Shown here: in pieces, positions 1 through 12,200 of the stretch
Position numbering within the stretch: the stretch's first letter is position 1
How the letters are laid out: every line of letters begins with the position of its first letter
Assembly (NCBI GenBank): GCA_003339415.1
Contig: PDHQ01000056.1
Span: 118,972-182,971, forward strand
Direction of reading: 5' to 3'
Source of the DNA: Ophiocordyceps camponoti-saundersi (nom. inval.)
Taxonomy: Eukaryota > Ascomycota > Sordariomycetes > Hypocreales > Ophiocordycipitaceae
DNA: 64,000 nucleotides
Position numbers and translations under genes: made by a program
Notes under the pieces: generated by a model
Told to the model about the DNA's origin: nothing
The model's input: only the letters and a program-made list of their open reading frames with translations
Databases searched by the model: none

Positions 1-805
1 AAAGAAGAAGAAGAAGAAGAAAAAGAAGACGGCTGCGCTTACCGGGTCGAAAAAGGAGTCTCTTTCGGCTACGCTAGCCTAGCTCTCGTCCCCTCCCTCC
101 CTTCGATTAATTAGTCTAAGGTATTTTAACGGACTTATCGAAGCCGTAGGAATCGTACCGGCTGCCGAGGCTATCGAGAAGGTAGGGACTATAAAGGAAA
201 AGAGGAAAAACGAGGCTATAAAGACTATAAAGAGGGGGTTCGGGAGGGTAGTGGTAAAGGCCGAAGGAAGCAAAAACGGAGCATCGCGTCTTTAGAAAGC
301 CGTAGAAAAAAAAAACGGCTCTTCTCGTTCGATCACGCCCTAGAGACTAGTTTTAACGGGGAAGAAAAGATATGCCCCGAGGAAAAGGAAAAAGAAGGGA
401 AAGAGAAGAAAAAGAAGCTATTTCCGTAGAATTCCTAGTAATTCGTAAATTTCATAAAGACTGAAGAGGTGACCTTACCGGGTCGTGCGCTTACGGCGAC
501 TAATTTTATATATTAAAGGGCTTACGGCTGCCTTAGTCGTTCTTCCTAGGTAGGGAAAAACGACCCTTCTTATACGTATAAAAACGACCCTTCCTAGGAC
601 CCGTAGGTCTGATACTAATTAATTAGATCCGTTAGATTAGGCAGGTTAGATTAGATAGGTCGGCTTAAACGACCCTTTTAACGCCTGCCACCCTGACCTA
701 CCTATACGGCCTGCAGGGCCGGACGGATCCGATAGTCCTACTTCCTTAAGACCGTCTTCCCTGCCGGGGCTGTGGTGTCTTGGGGTGCCCGTTACTCCCG
801 CTAAA
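1..805 (-). mobile_element. X1: partial non-autonomous LTR retrotransposon, cut by the window edge
   Basis: Bases 1-351 match the leader of element X2 (about 19556-19907), and 352-805 match its 454-bp LTR. The order leader then LTR means this is the 5' end of a minus-strand element whose body lies left of the window. The LTR's right end abuts copia E1 sequence at 806. At the same place in E2 (22529) there is no X sequence, so X1 inserted into E1. The copy carries RIP-type transitions. Confidence 0.75.
352..805 (-). repeat. LTR of X1 (454 bp)
   Basis: It is one of three LTRs of equal length (454 bp; the others are 17312-17765 and 19908-20361). It begins TTTAACGGG and ends CCCGCTAAA, an imperfect terminal inverted repeat in which the TG and CA ends have become TA. 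The stretch just left of it, 333-351, is the shared leader motif described for G and X2. Confidence 0.8.
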
Positions 806-3800
806 CTAGCTAGGGGTTTTCCCTAGTTAGTCTTATCGGTAATATTTTCGGGTATTACTAATTTTTTATCTTTTTATATATTTTAATAAGTTTACTATAT
901 TACCTTAACGATAAAAAGAGTAATAGATAAGTTAAAAATATTAGAAAGGAAAAGTTCGTAGAGAAAACGAAGATATTATAAATATAAGTTTATAGTATTT
1001 TAAGGTAATCTCCCTAATTAGAATAGATAATAAAGGAGATTATCCTAGAATAAGGGTATTATTTAACTAATAAGAAAATAATCGTAATAGCGATTAGGGA
1101 GTAACTAAATAAGTATATATAGCGATTTTAAAGAAAATCGGTTTAGTAATAAAGAAATAATAATAATCCGGAGTAACGCCCGGGTTATAATTAATAAGGT
1201 TAATCGCGGATATATAAGTTTAGATCCGGTATATAAGATAAAGAGTAAATAGGTATAACTACTTATTTTAAATAGCCTTTTAGAGGGTATTTTTTTCCCC
1301 TTAAGCTAAGTAAAAAGGGTTAATTAGAGGTATTTTCTTCCCTCTTTTTAACCCTTTTATCGACGTATAGTATAGTAAGGCTAATTTCCTTCTAAAAAGT
1401 GCGGAATTTCTCCCCTTAGAGCGGCTTAGTTAGTCTATCCGCTATTATACTAGAAGTTTCTATCTAGCCGATCTTCGTACGGCCTAACTAAACCTCTTAA
1501 CGTAACTAATAAGAGTATATATTAATATAAAGGAGCTTCGTTTTTAGCTTTAAATTCTCCTTTATAATTAGCTTAATCGTTTAAAAGTTATTATAGTAAA
1601 CTATAATATCTTATATAAGCTTAAATTATACTTTCTTATAGAGCCTCTCGAAGGCTCTAATTTCCTTAATAACGTAAGAGAGGGCTAGGAACTCTACCTT
1701 TATAGATAAGGTAGTAATAATATCTTACTTACCCGATTTAAAGACGACTATACCCCCGAAGACTCGGATAATAAAGCCTCTAGTGCTTTTTTAGTTATAA
1801 TTATCCCCGAATAAAGCGTTAAATATAGCTATAATAGCTAAATCGTTACTATTATAGCCGATTAAGAGGTCCTAAGTATTATAAAGGAATTCTATAATAT
1901 AAACTATAGATTATAGATATTAAAGGCTAGGATTTATAAGACCTTATACTAAGCGGCTAATAGCGAACGTAATATCCGCTTAAGTAATAATTATAGCGTA
2001 TATTAAGCTACTAATAATAGCTTAATATCGCTTAATTTCTTTAGCTATTACCTCCCCTTCGAAAAGAGGGATTTTCTTAAATATTATTAGCTAAGGCTAA
2101 GTTTTCTTTCCTAGGAGCTTTTTAAATTTCGTTATAACTTTTTAAATATAGGACTTCTAGCTTAGGAATAGACGCCGATTAGCCCTATCCCTAATAACCT
2201 TAATATTTAAGAATTAGCGAAGGTCCCTAAGATCCTTAATTTAAAAGGCCTTTTCGATAGCTTCTCGAAACTTCGTATACTTATCTATTTAATCTTTCCT
2301 AAATAAAGCTATAAGATTATCGATATAGAAGAAAACGATAATCTTTCTATTCGTTATAATATAAGGGTTTTCCGAAACGGCTTTATAGCCTTATTCTTTT
2401 AGCTAAGCTATAAATAATTTATATTAAAATAGGGGTAAATATCTTAGCCCGTATAAGGCCTTCTTTAATCTCTATACCCTGCTTAGTATATTAAAGCCGG
2501 GAGGTATTTTGCAGTATACCTCTTCGTTAAGGTTACTATTATAAAATACGTTTACGAAGTCGTACTATTAAGCTTTAAAGTTAAAATAGGCTATTAAGGC
2601 TATTAATAGCCGGAACGTTTATACTACTAGCGTATAAGCGTAAACGGATAATTTATTCGGCAGTTACTCGTTTTTATATATAATAACGTAGGCTTTATAC
2701 TTCTAAAGGAAGCTTTATAAGTTAAACTTATAAATAAAGACCTATTTAAAATTAATTAACCGCTACCTTTAGGGCATAGCGGCTATCGAGATCTTTTTAA
2801 TAACTTTATAGTCCTTTATCCTTATTAATTCGACCTTTATAGCCTCTAGCTATTATACCTTATCGGGCTTACCGTAAGCCCTTTTATATATAAGAGGGGG
2901 CTTCGGCAGATAATCCCGATAAGGCTTATTTATAAGGGCTTAAGAGAGGATAAAGGCCGAATTCCCTATCTAATTAAGGGAGTTAAGGGTAAGAGGCGTG
3001 TAAGAGGACGTTTCCGCCTCTTTTACTAAGGGATCTATAAGTCCGGCGCCGGGATAACCGTTATCCTGTTCTTTAACGCTAGATTAATTAGAAAGGCTAG
3101 AAAACGCGTTTTCCGACGTTTCCTAAGTTTAAGAGCCTTTACCGGATAAATCACGTGCCGGGGGCTTTATATATATATATTATATATATAAGAGAGGCTT
3201 AGGGGCCTCTTCTTCTTCTTCTTTTATATAATCTTTAATAAGAGAGATTTATTATAGGGCTTCTTCTGCCTAAGGAACTAGTAGTTCTTAATAGTCCTAG
3301 CCGAAGAAGATCTTCTTATTAAAAGTAATAAAAGAAATACTAATTAGGGAGTGCCTCTTTAAGGAGGGCACCTAGATTAGGTATTATAAGGAGGAGGTGA
3401 TATTAGCTAAATAGCCGATATAAGCTTTTAGATCGAATTTACTTTAAAGGCCTCTTAGTGCCTTCTTTATTATAGGAAACGCCTTATAATTATAAGCTCT
3501 AATATGCTATAAGTTTTAAATAAGATAATCTTACGGATAACCCTCCTATTAAAGGTTATAAGTCTTAAGCTAACGGAGCCTTCGTTTAATCGGCTATGCA
3601 GCTACCCCCCTATCTACCTTACGAGGCGTCCTATTAAGGAGGTAGATAGCTATATATATAGCTATTAGCTATAAGTTATAAGGGAATCTTAACTATATAA
3701 GGAGGTATATAGCTATATAAGTTATAATACCCCCTAATTATTCGGCATAACCGTTTTAGTATATATATGCTAGTAAGGTAAATTAAATATTAATACTTTT

Positions 3801-4800
3801 AAAAGATATATTCTTACGGAAGGCCTTAGTAAATAAGGCTTTCTCGTAGTCCGTAAAGATAATCGAGACCTTTAAATTAAAGGATCTCGCGATATAGGCT
3901 ACGAATTTAACTTATATACTAAGTAAGTTAGTTTTATAAGGGATATTATACCCCCTTCGTTCTCCCGTAAGCTTATAAGTAAATAAGGCTAAATAAGCTA
4001 ATCTATTATAGCTTAATCCTATATAGAATAAGTTAAAAGAAATAATAGCTTAGGGATATTAAGGCTACGAGGCCTAATAAGGCACTCGTAATCTCTCCTT
4101 TCTAAGCTTAGTAGTTATATAAATCTCGTAATTAGTTATCGGGATAGCTTTATTAATATTAACCCCTAATAACTTACCTAGCAAGGCCTATGCCTCGGCG
4201 CCTAGGTAGCCTATCTATATATGCTATAAGTCCTCGTTTATCTTAACGATAGGTTAAGGAACCTATAAGTTAAGTAGGGCTATAGGGGTTAATTTAATAA
4301 CTTATAACTAAGGCTACCTAATCCTCGTAACCGTATAGTAAAGGGTTACGTTATTCCTCGGATTATAAAGTTAGCTTATAAAGTTATTTTAAGTATAACC
4401 TTTTTCCGTAAAAACTATTAAAAAGACGAGATTAGTATTAAAATCGGGGTTAAACCCGATATTAGTAAAAGTTATACGATAACTTATTTCTATTATAAGT
4501 ATAACTATACTTACCCCCGAGGTAGTAACCTTAGTTATAGTAACGGTAAGATTAGCCTAGCTATTTAGGTCGAAAGTATCGAACTAGTTAAAGGAGTTAA
4601 AGATATATATTAAGCACCCCCTATTAAGGAGGACGCTATCTTTTATCTCCGTACCCTTCGAAGCGGGATTCCCTAGGGCTATAAAGACGCCTAAGGTTTC
4701 CTTATCCCTCCGTTAGCCGGTAGTTCCTATATTTTCCTTTTTCTATTAATTAACTTTCCGTTAAGTTAATCGATAATAAGCTACCTTATCCGTAACCTAT
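806..4800 (-). pseudogene. Copia pol remnant of E1 (protease, integrase, RT, RNase H)
   Basis: Read on the minus strand and passing over TAG/TAA stops explicable as mutated CAG, CAA or TGG, a copia-order polyprotein is visible. A protease-like segment lies near 4580-4660, with the integrase expected at about 3.6-4.3 kb. A reverse transcriptase segment centres on 2317-2328, where the YVDD box reads Y-I-D-N. An RNase H segment near 1600-1790 shows GKQD followed by LALSYV, the copia 'K-Q...S..E.E..A' pattern. The second catalytic Asp of RT is lost, so the enzyme would be dead even without stops. The upstream part of the gene continues at 17086 beyond the G insertion. Confidence 0.8.
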
Positions 4801-5418
4801 TTTAGCGGGGGAAGAAGGACACCCTAAGCGAGCGCAGCAGATACCTAAGGGGCGTAACTTCTTAGGTGACTAGAGTCTTTAACTAACATAAGGGGGGATC
4901 TCTAGCTATAGGGGGAGGTGCCAGATATAATTCTTTATAGGGAAAATAATAGGAAGTCGATTTCCTATATAAAGATAAGAGTAGCAAGGGAGAGGAACTC
5001 GAGGACTATTTAATTAATAGTTAAAGACTTTAAAATAAGTATTTAAATTAGTAATTTAGGGAATAAAAGTATAAGGTTTAAAATAAAGTTATAATTCCGT
5101 TTAGTAGAGTTTTTACTATAAGTCCTCTCTACGACTCGATTTACGATATACGACTTTTATAAAAGCTATAAAGATAAGCTTAAGGGCTAATTCTTACTTA
5201 ATTCCTTCCTCTTTACGAGGAAACTAAATTATGCTATATACCTAGCGATAACCCCTTATCCTATTATTACTACCCTTAATAGTTCTAAAGCGTTAAAATA
5301 TCCGAGAACTAAAAGGACTTAAGGGACTATTTAATCGTAACCTATATAAACCCCTAATAACTTACTATCTTAGTTTAGCGTTATTTTTCTTCGAGGTATA
5401 TCTTTCACCGCCGCTAAA
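4801..5418 (-). repeat. 3' LTR of G (618 bp)
   Basis: It is nearly identical to 16468-17085 and of equal length. Differences seen are mostly C/T or G/A, for example ACACCC against ATACCC near the left end. The polypurine-like tract lies at 5419-5429 as its complement. Confidence 0.85.
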
Positions 5419-5599
5419 CTCCTCCCTAAGCGTAAGCCGTAATAATAAGTAACTAACCCTCTTTTATAACTTAAATAAAACGCGTGCAAGCGCGGCAAAA
5501 TAAAGGCGGAAAGGACTATAGGTAGCGGGAAATAATAAGAAACTCTAGCTATTCTTCTTTAGGTTCGAGCCCCTAAATACGGCGACTCTAACGTTCCGC

Positions 5600-7900
5600 C
5601 CGGTTATCTACCTATAATATATTATTCTAGGGCTTCTTCTTTTAAGTGCGTTCTTATACGATTAAATAGTTATCGACCGCCTAGTTAATCCTCGCCTATA
5701 TACTCGGGTATATAAGTCCTAGGGGTTATAAGCTAACAAACGTGCCGGTTCCCGAGACTATCGGAATTATCTTTAGTATCTTAAGCTAGTCTCTTACTAG
5801 CGCTCTCCTAGTATAAGCTATAATTAATCCCGCAGAATCGAGAGCGAGATACTTCCCCCGGCGCATAGGGCCGTAATCGTCCTTCTAAGCTATATAGTTC
5901 TTATAAGGAACTACTCCTCTAATCCTAAAATTAAGGGGGTCGGGATTAACTAGTTCCCTCCTAATACTCGCCGTAGTGAGGCCTTCCCTAGGCTAGACCC
6001 TCGGGTTCTTAGCCAACCTATAGTATATAAACCGCATTAGTTTCGGGGTTCCTACATCCCTTTCCTATACTTTTCTTTTCAGAGACTTCTTTTACGCCGG
6101 TGGGACTTTAGTTAACTTAGTCGGCAGCCTGCCCGCTATCTTCCTTAAACTCCGTCGCGGGGAGGGGGCCGTAATCGCCTTAGCCTCGGTTCTCGTCTCG
6201 TCTAGGACTTCCGCCGTCGTCTTAAGACCTTCTAGGGTAGCCGGGTCCCTAGACCTAAGTAAAGATAAAGGACTAGATAACGGAACTATTTAATCGGCAG
6301 TCTAGTTATCTATAGGTTTATTTTTAGTAAGCGCCTTATCGTTTTCCTCCCTATACTCCTCCTTATTACGAGTCTCTTCGTCCCCGGCCCCTTCGCCCTA
6401 GTTAAAGTCGTCGTTATCAGGCTCGTGCTATTCTTCCTAGTCTTCCTAAAGCTATCTTCTAATCCCCGTAGCGCCTAAGTACGGCACGGTAATATAATCC
6501 TCCTATATAAAGTTACTAGTAAAGATCCTAGGCGTAATAATTCGGAATTCCTTAAGAATTCGGTAGTAGGGGATAAGGATCTCGGAGCATAGGCCCCTAA
6601 GTGTTATTAATCCTGCTTCCGGTTTAATTATAAGCTCCTCACAGTCTTCCTAGCTTCTTAGTTTAAAGTTACACTCGTCTCCCGAGAAATTAAACTACTT
6701 AGATTTTCGAATACTTAGTTTATTTGCCCTAATAGTATAGAGATTACTAATAGCTCTATTAATTAATTAGTTATATAGGTTCCCGTAGCTATCCTAATTT
6801 CGAATAGCCTAATCTCTTAATAGGATCCTAGAGACGGGGGGCGCTTCGTCCTCTAGTCTAAACTACTTCGAGCTTATCCCACGCTTATTCGATAGGCCGT
6901 TAATATATATATTAATTTTTAGGCCGACGAAACCTCGGGCCTAGTGCTAAAGTATAGTAAGGGCTAGGTATCCGCATTCAAACTCCCCTCTCTAACGAGT
7001 CCTAGGAATAACGATATATTAGAAAAGGCAGTTTCCCTAGACTTTAGCTAGGATATCCCTCTAGGCCGCTATCGCCCTCTTTAATCGTAGCACGCGTCCC
7101 GGATCTATTAAATTAAAATAGTAAAAGATCCGGGCTTCCTAATCCTAGAAAAAACTACCCTAGTAATACCCGGAGTCTATATAGCTCCCTCTAAAGTTAA
7201 CTATACTACCTAGGAGGGGGTAACTATTTAATTCTTACTTTAGGTCGAACCCTAGCACGGTATAGTCGAATTTCTTCTTAAATAGCACGTTAGTATTTTC
7301 GCTAGCGTCGGGGGGTATTATAATCACTATTAGGGACGTAAGTAGATATACTCTATCCTCGATCCCTCTATTTAAGATCTTAACTATAGCCCCTAGTTTA
7401 AAACTAATTACCTATTATCGTTTCTACGCTCTGAAAATAAAACGCCCGACGTTATCGGCGTGATAGTCCTAGTCGGCGATATCGTTAAAAGGCATAACCT
7501 TAGTAATCTTCTCGCTAACTTAGAACGTATCCGAGCATTTAATCTCGTCCGTGAAGATCTCGATATATTCTTTCGGCTATACCGTGCGTCCTGCGAACTA
7601 AGGGGGTTACTTATAGTTAAGAGTTCGGGTAAGGTTAGGAGTCGCTGCTAAGAACAGGAGGTTAGGCGACCTAGGCCCCGTTACTACTCTACTATAGATT
7701 ATCTTAGTAGTTTTAAACTTATTATTCCTATCGCCGAAAAATATTCCCTTAGCCTTAATATTCACTTCTCTGCCGAGCTTAACGTCTAATTCCGATAATT
7801 CTATTTCGTCGATAATTTAGTAATACGCAGTATATAGAAATATCTTTAATTAAATAGTCGTAGTAAAGGAGAAAGAGAGTATACGTGGGAAAAGAGGAAA
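5600..7900 (-). pseudogene. Extra long ORF of G, downstream of pol (unknown function)
   Basis: On the minus strand, from about 7900 down to about 5600, one frame stays open for roughly 750 codons if TAG/TAA codons explicable as mutated Gln or Trp codons are ignored. It codes a mixed, non-repetitive protein. An acidic, Gln/Glu/Asp-rich stretch lies around 6.3-6.45 kb, followed by a Lys/Arg-rich stretch near 6.05-6.2 kb. I recognise no RT, integrase, chromodomain or envelope features. It lies 3' of the integrase on the same strand as pol and is divergent from the plus-strand ORF at 8103. It could be a captured host gene, a second element's gene, or an accessory ORF of the G family. Both ends are approximate. 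Confidence 0.5.
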
Positions 7901-8102
7901 AACGCGTTACTTTATTTTATTATAATTCTCTACCTTAGTTATTAGGCCTACCGTAGTATACTTCGGTTAGTATCGCGATATCGTAAAGGAAAGAGCGAGG
8001 AGGGCTCCTTCCTAATTAGGAAGGAATAGTTATTAGTTAGCTATTAGCTTCGCCTTCGTCCTCTCCCTCTTTATTTATCTTTTCTTCTTTCGCCTACTTA
8101 AC

Positions 8103-9119
8103 CTAAACGCGTTAATAATAAAGACTTTAATTACGATAGCTCCTAAGTTAACTAAAGAGGAGTAGGCTAAGAAGGCATAGAACCGTCTCCTAAACGTTTA
8201 TAACCTTATTTTTCGTAAGATCTACGTGGAGGATATAAGCGTCCTATTAACCCTAGCTTAGTAAGGCCGTACCGCGCTTAAAACTCTTCCTTACCTAGAA
8301 TATATACGCGTAAGTATTTTAATTAAATAGTCCCTAACGTTTAAGCTAAATTCTTATACCTAGGTCTATATTTATCTCGAGATCTAGCATAAGGGGGGTA
8401 TTAACGTCGGGCACTTCGGCGTTCTAATCTATATTAAGATAGCCTTTCGCGAAAAAGTTCCTAAGGATATTCTAGCCTTTATAAAGCAGGAGATAGCCGG
8501 GGCGACTCCTCTTAAATACTTCCTATATTAGTTCCTTAGGGTCGGGGAGAGAGAGTTCTAGGAGGAGACGATAGAGACGCCTTAAGTTACTTACATCCCG
8601 ACTAAGATCGCGCACCTAGAAGGATCCTTCTTTAACTATTTAATCGAGGGCAAACGCCCCGAATACTTTAAGGCCTTGCTTATTTCGATATTTAGGCGAC
8701 GTAACCCGAGGATATATAGCCACTACTTGCGGTCTTAGACTACGACTATTACCTGCTATAGAGAGCACGTCTTAACCCCTTTTTATAAGTGCGTTTCGAT
8801 ATTCGGTTAAGGGGGTTATAGTTATTCGAATTATATTTAGAATAGGACTAGAGCCGCTACTTATAACTAGCGTCGATATATCGAATACTCTATTAGGGCA
8901 GAAGACGACGAAGCTTTGCAGATATCCGGTTATTTCGTAGGTGGTAAGGATATCTTTTTTAACTCCGTGGCGTATAAAGATTATCTAAACCCTCGAGTCG
9001 CCCCTCGCTTAGTTAAGGATGCGCCTAACCTATTCCTAGACGACGGTTTAGAGCCTAGGGATAGTAATAAGTGGCCTAATATTAAAGAGCGGGCTCGGAA
9101 GGTCCTAGAACTAGAGTAA
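8103..9119 (+). pseudogene. Extra antisense ORF within G (unknown function)
   Basis: On the plus strand, opposite to pol, one frame runs from about 8103 to a TAA ending at 9119, some 340 codons, interrupted only by TAG/TAA stops of the RIP kind. The last 67 codons (8919-9119) are open as they stand. The start codon is not visible; an ATA near 8118 may be a mutated ATG. The protein looks globular, with many Ile, Leu, Lys and Tyr residues, and I recognise no family. Its 3' end faces the 3' end of pol (about 9240), and its 5' end faces the start of the other extra ORF across roughly 200 bp, suggesting a shared divergent promoter. Confidence 0.5.
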
Positions 9120-9239
9120 AGTAATTAATCGTAGGTATTAGGATCCGGTAGAGGAGCTAAAATAAAAAAGAGTTATCGTGCTTTCGTCTAAATATATTAA
9201 CTATACTAAAATACCTTCCCCTTCCTCTCCGTAGTTATT

Positions 9240-12200
9240 AGGCAAGGGAGTTTAGGGTTTTAAAGCCTATAAGGTAACCGTAGGACGGCCCTAATATAAA
9301 GGGCTTTCTATGCTTTAGTAATCTAGGGGAGCTAGACCTTAAGAGTGGTTTTTAGCTTAGCCTAGGTATCGAGGAGACCGTCCCTAATAACTAATTTATT
9401 ATGCCGATCGCTAGAAGATATATAGTTTCTTAAAACTATTTAATTATAAGCTCTAGCGTTCGAATCCTAGACCTTATATAGCTTAGCGTTAATTTCCTCC
9501 TTAGCTAGGAAAGGGGTTGCTATAGCGGAGGTAGGTCCTTTCCCTTATAGAAGCTAGTTATTAGAGTTAGAAGACTACTATCTATCTTCCGCTTAATAGA
9601 ACCTTTTAAGATAGTCCCTAGAAACTGTTCTGTCGAGGTTAATCCTATCTAGTGTTTTTAAACGGTAACTTCCTATAACTTTAGCTCTCGATATTACCCT
9701 ATAGGGTCTATTCCACCTTATTCGTAACTTAGTAACCCTTCCGAGGTTAGCGGCTCGTCGTATATTATAGCAGAGGATAAGGTCTCCTTCTCTAAAGTCC
9801 GTAGAGCGAAGTTTATGCTTATTATTATCGTCTATCCTTTAAGCGAGGCGTTATCGATAGGTTATAACTCGGGTTCTGGCTTTTTCCACGTCCTCTTTTT
9901 TCCTCCCTAATACCTTTATGCGTGCTATTAGTAGATTAAATAGCTCCTATATTCTATCCTAGTTAATAAGGCGCTAGGTAGGGTATTTAACCTTAAGAGG
10001 TAGGACCAGCTCCTAGCCGTAGATTAGGTAAAAGGCCGATATCCTATATAAGTTTTTAATAGCTATGCGGTCAGCTAGGATAGCTTAAGGTAGGAACTTA
10101 ACCTATTTCCCTATTTCCTAGGCTATTTTCGCAAGGGCTAAGGAAATTAACTAATGCCCGACTTTAATAACTAAGTTTGCCTTAGGGTTATACCTAGAAA
10201 TAAGGATAACCTTCACACCGAAGTCTTCGAGGACTATTCGAAATATAGACTTAACTTCGGGGCCACTATCTATCACGGCTTTAAACGGGACTCCGTAACG
10301 GTAGATAATAGAGAGTATAAACTTCGTTATAGCGGCTATTATAAGGTCTCTTGCCGGCGCAACCTCAACCTATCTAGTGAGGTTATCACGCGCTTCTAGG
10401 AGATACTTATATCCTTAATTAATTAGTATATACTAAGCATCTAAATAGATTTTTTCGAAAGGTTATCTAGGAGCTATTAGGACCGAGCGTTCCCGGGGTT
10501 ATCGAGGGTCGAATTTCTAGCAGATAGGGCAGGTTAAGATAGTGGCACTCACGTAGTTCCATAAACTTAGCTACTAGTAGCGTTCTTTAACGAAGTTATA
10601 CGTAACTTCTCTTCCTTTATAGCCTATTTGCTTATAGAACCTAGTCACAATCTGTCTTCGTTATCTTTCTTTATTAACAACTAGACGGGGGTACCGTTCA
10701 AGCCTCGTCGGTTTTTTCCAGAGTTTGTTATCCGCTATTATAAAGGTTAGGGCTAATATCTTGAATTTCCGGAACGCCTAGGCTTTTATATGCGGGGGCC
10801 TTTCCATTCGTCCTAGGAAAGCAGCAATTTAACTATGCTTATCAGAAAGCATTTAATTAGAGGATTAAGCAACCACTGCGTTAAGGTGTAGGTCCACAAA
10901 GTCTTCTAAATCTCTATCTTTTTCTCGTTCGAGGAGGTCAATATCTATAATCGGTTTTCTAGACAAGGCGTCCGTAATAGGATTCTTATTTCTAGCAATA
11001 TAACGCACAGTGAAATCGAATAAGAAAATATAGCTAACCTATCTAGTAACTATAGCTCTAGGGACGTCTTTAAGGGATCCTTTAAGCTAGTTAACTAAGA
11101 CTTATACGTCCGTTTTAAGGTAGAAATAAACCCTATAGAGATAAAGCCGCAGGCGTCTTATAGCGCATAGTATAGCCTTATATTCCCTTTTTATTATATT
11201 ATAATTTACTTCCGTAGGGTTCCACACGCCGCTTTCAAACCTAACTATTCGTCTAGTCCCTTTAACTTCTTGCAGCAAAACCGCCCCCTATCCTATAAGG
11301 CTAGCATCGCATATAAGGATAATTTCCCCGTAGTTCGGCCCTAGATTAAGTGGTACTAGGAACTAAGGGTCTAATAGTAGTGCCTTAAGGTCTACTATAG
11401 CTTTAGAGTATTCCGCTATCTATTCCTAAGGAGCGTCTTTTTTTAACAGGGAGGTTAGTAGTTTAGCAATCTAGGCAAACTAGGGGATCCAGATCCGGTA
11501 GAAGCCCATAAGGCCTAGGAAGCATCTAATTTAACGAATTAAGTCGCAAACGACCTAGCTTTTAAGTTTTTCGACCTTATAGTCGACCGGCTTCCTCCTA
11601 TAAGAGCCTACTATAAACCCCACAAGTTCTATTAATTCTTAGCACTAGCGAGATTTCTTTCCGGCAACTATGTAACCTACTAGCTTAATATTAATAAGGA
11701 CCTTATTAATATTAATAAGGTATTCGTAGATAAAGCGTCGAATGCCTAGCCTTACTTCCTTATCGTTATACGTAGTTTCCGGTCCCCTAATAGGGATATT
11801 ATCCATAAAGATATTACAAACTTCTAAGATAAGATTAAATAGTATTTGCTGCATAACCCTTATAAATTAACCTACTAAGTTCGTTACTCCTATTAGTACG
11901 GTGCATTAGCGGAAGAGACTAATTAGTATTGCGAAGGTTATATAATCTCGGCTTTTCGGGTCTAAAGGTATTTAATTATACCCTAAAAAGAGGTCTAGGA
12001 GTGTTAAAACCTTATATATTACAAATTGTTTACTAAACTTATTAGCATAGGGTAGCGGGTTAGCGTCTCGTACGGTATAGCTATTAAGTATCGTTATAGA
12101 GTTAATAAGCCGAACTCCTCCGTCTTTCTTAGCCACTACTATATAGTGATTGCGGTAGGAGGCGTAACTAGGTTCCAGAACTCTATACTACACCCTATTT

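Noticed and set aside
5565..5600. GGTTCGAGCCCC as a tRNA B box
   Set aside because: No stem around it folds as a T arm; it lies in G sequence and looks accidental.
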